DNA of 64,000 bases from Stenotrophomonas sp. ZAC14D1_NAIMI4_1 (GTDB taxonomy: Bacteria; Pseudomonadota; Gammaproteobacteria; Xanthomonadales; Xanthomonadaceae), in the NCBI RefSeq assembly GCF_003086775.1, contig NZ_CP026001.1, positions 4,306,125 to 4,370,124 of the forward strand, given 5' to 3'. Shown piece after piece: positions 63,628-64,000 of the stretch. Position 1 is the first letter of the stretch; each line of letters starts with the position of its first letter. A program made the position numbers and the translations under genes. The notes under the pieces are model-generated. The model was not told the DNA's origin. It saw only the letters and a program-made list of their open reading frames with translations, and searched no databases.

Positions 63628-63975
63628 ATGACCAAGCCGCATTCCCCCTCCCCGCGCCCCAACCAGGACGCCCCCTCTTCCTTCGATTTCAACAGCCTCA
63701 TCGCCATCCTGCAGAGCATTGGTGCCGGCGCAGCCTCCGATGGCCAGCCTTGGCCCGAGCGCCACCAGGTGCGTGGCCGGCAGATCGCCCTGGCCGATGC
63801 CGACTGCGCGTTGGCGGGCCAGCGAATCGTGCAGGAAATCCTGCTGGCCGCCATTCGCGCCCAGCAGAACGGCGACCCTGACGAATACGTAGGCGACCGT
63901 GTGATGGAGGGGCTGGCGATGGCCGCGCTGGCGCTTACGGCGTTCATCCATGAGCGCGTACGGCCGGAGGGGTGA
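63628..63975 (+). CDS. Small hypothetical protein behind the structured leader (115 aa)
   Basis: ATG 63628 follows GGAGCCAGCC. A Pro/Ser-rich N-terminus is followed by helices (FNSLIAILQSIGAG, QRIVQEILLAAIRAQQ, DRVMEGLAMAALALTAFIHERV). Core-like GC returns here. I do not recognise the family; a short phage- or integrative-element-associated protein is possible, given the unusual leader. Confidence 0.7.
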   Translation: MTKPHSPSPRPNQDAPSSFDFNSLIAILQSIGAGAASDGQPWPERHQVRGRQIALADADCALAGQRIVQEILLAAIRAQQNGDPDEYVGDRVMEGLAMAALALTAFIHERVRPEG

Positions 63976-64000
63976 GGTCGTGCGCGCGGGCCGCGACGTG

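Overview
The window looks like a chromosomal segment of Stenotrophomonas (S. maltophilia group, Xanthomonadaceae). The evidence is high GC with strongly GC-ending codons, very dense SMAG-type (GTAG-ended) palindromes between genes, and a gene set typical of the family (SH3 gene inside a 2-oxoacid dehydrogenase operon, lpxO, opgB, ubiB, comM, speA/speE). No rRNA, tRNA, CRISPR array, integrase or complete insertion sequence was recognised.

Layout. 1-9.4 kb: small hypothetical genes, a thioredoxin-like lipoprotein with a POT peptide transporter, tryptophan 2,3-dioxygenase, and a compact operon for E1-alpha, E1-beta, a tandem SH3 protein and E2 of a 2-oxoacid dehydrogenase, closed by a clear terminator. 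9.4-18.3 kb: VOC protein, WYL regulator with an NAD-binding oxidoreductase, GGDEF diguanylate cyclase, DUF808 membrane protein, UbiB-family kinase and OpgB. 18.25-19.34 kb: a non-coding block between convergent opgB and an MscS-type channel. It holds seven 98-bp SMAG-containing units flanked by two inverted copies of a long hairpin whose stems covary. 19.3-34.9 kb: channel, lipocalin with FAD oxidoreductase, PepSY proteins with a two-component system, divergent speA and speE, LpxO-like hydroxylase, hydrolase, small kinase, P-II protein and UbiK.

34.97-40.66 kb appears to be an accessory insertion between ubiK and comM. It has a 61-residue peptide gene with a Gly-Gly leader and a four-cysteine core, followed by two FtsX/MacB-type permease genes and no ATPase, then exported proteins of unknown role. 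42.2-44.0 kb is a decayed patch: a lipoprotein, an orphan C-terminal fragment, and a metallophosphoesterase remnant with an in-frame amber codon. 44.0-51.3 kb holds a beta-propeller sensor kinase and its NarL-type regulator, a cupin, a Cif-like secreted epoxide-hydrolase homologue, and a TetR regulator divergent from an alpha/beta hydrolase across a near-perfect operator-like palindrome.

51.5-62.9 kb is a candidate defence island. It carries a 1549-residue protein with an N-terminal PD-(D/E)XK nuclease-like region and a STAND-type NTPase, then a 1268-residue helical-repeat protein ending in a CHAT protease domain. Beyond a membrane-protein gene lies an AT-richer three-gene set: HNH endonuclease, unknown protein, minimal nucleotidyltransferase. 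The strongest candidates for something undescribed are the STAND-nuclease/CHAT pair, the Gly-Gly peptide with its orphan permeases, the HNH-NTase operon, and the covarying hairpin pair around the SMAG array.
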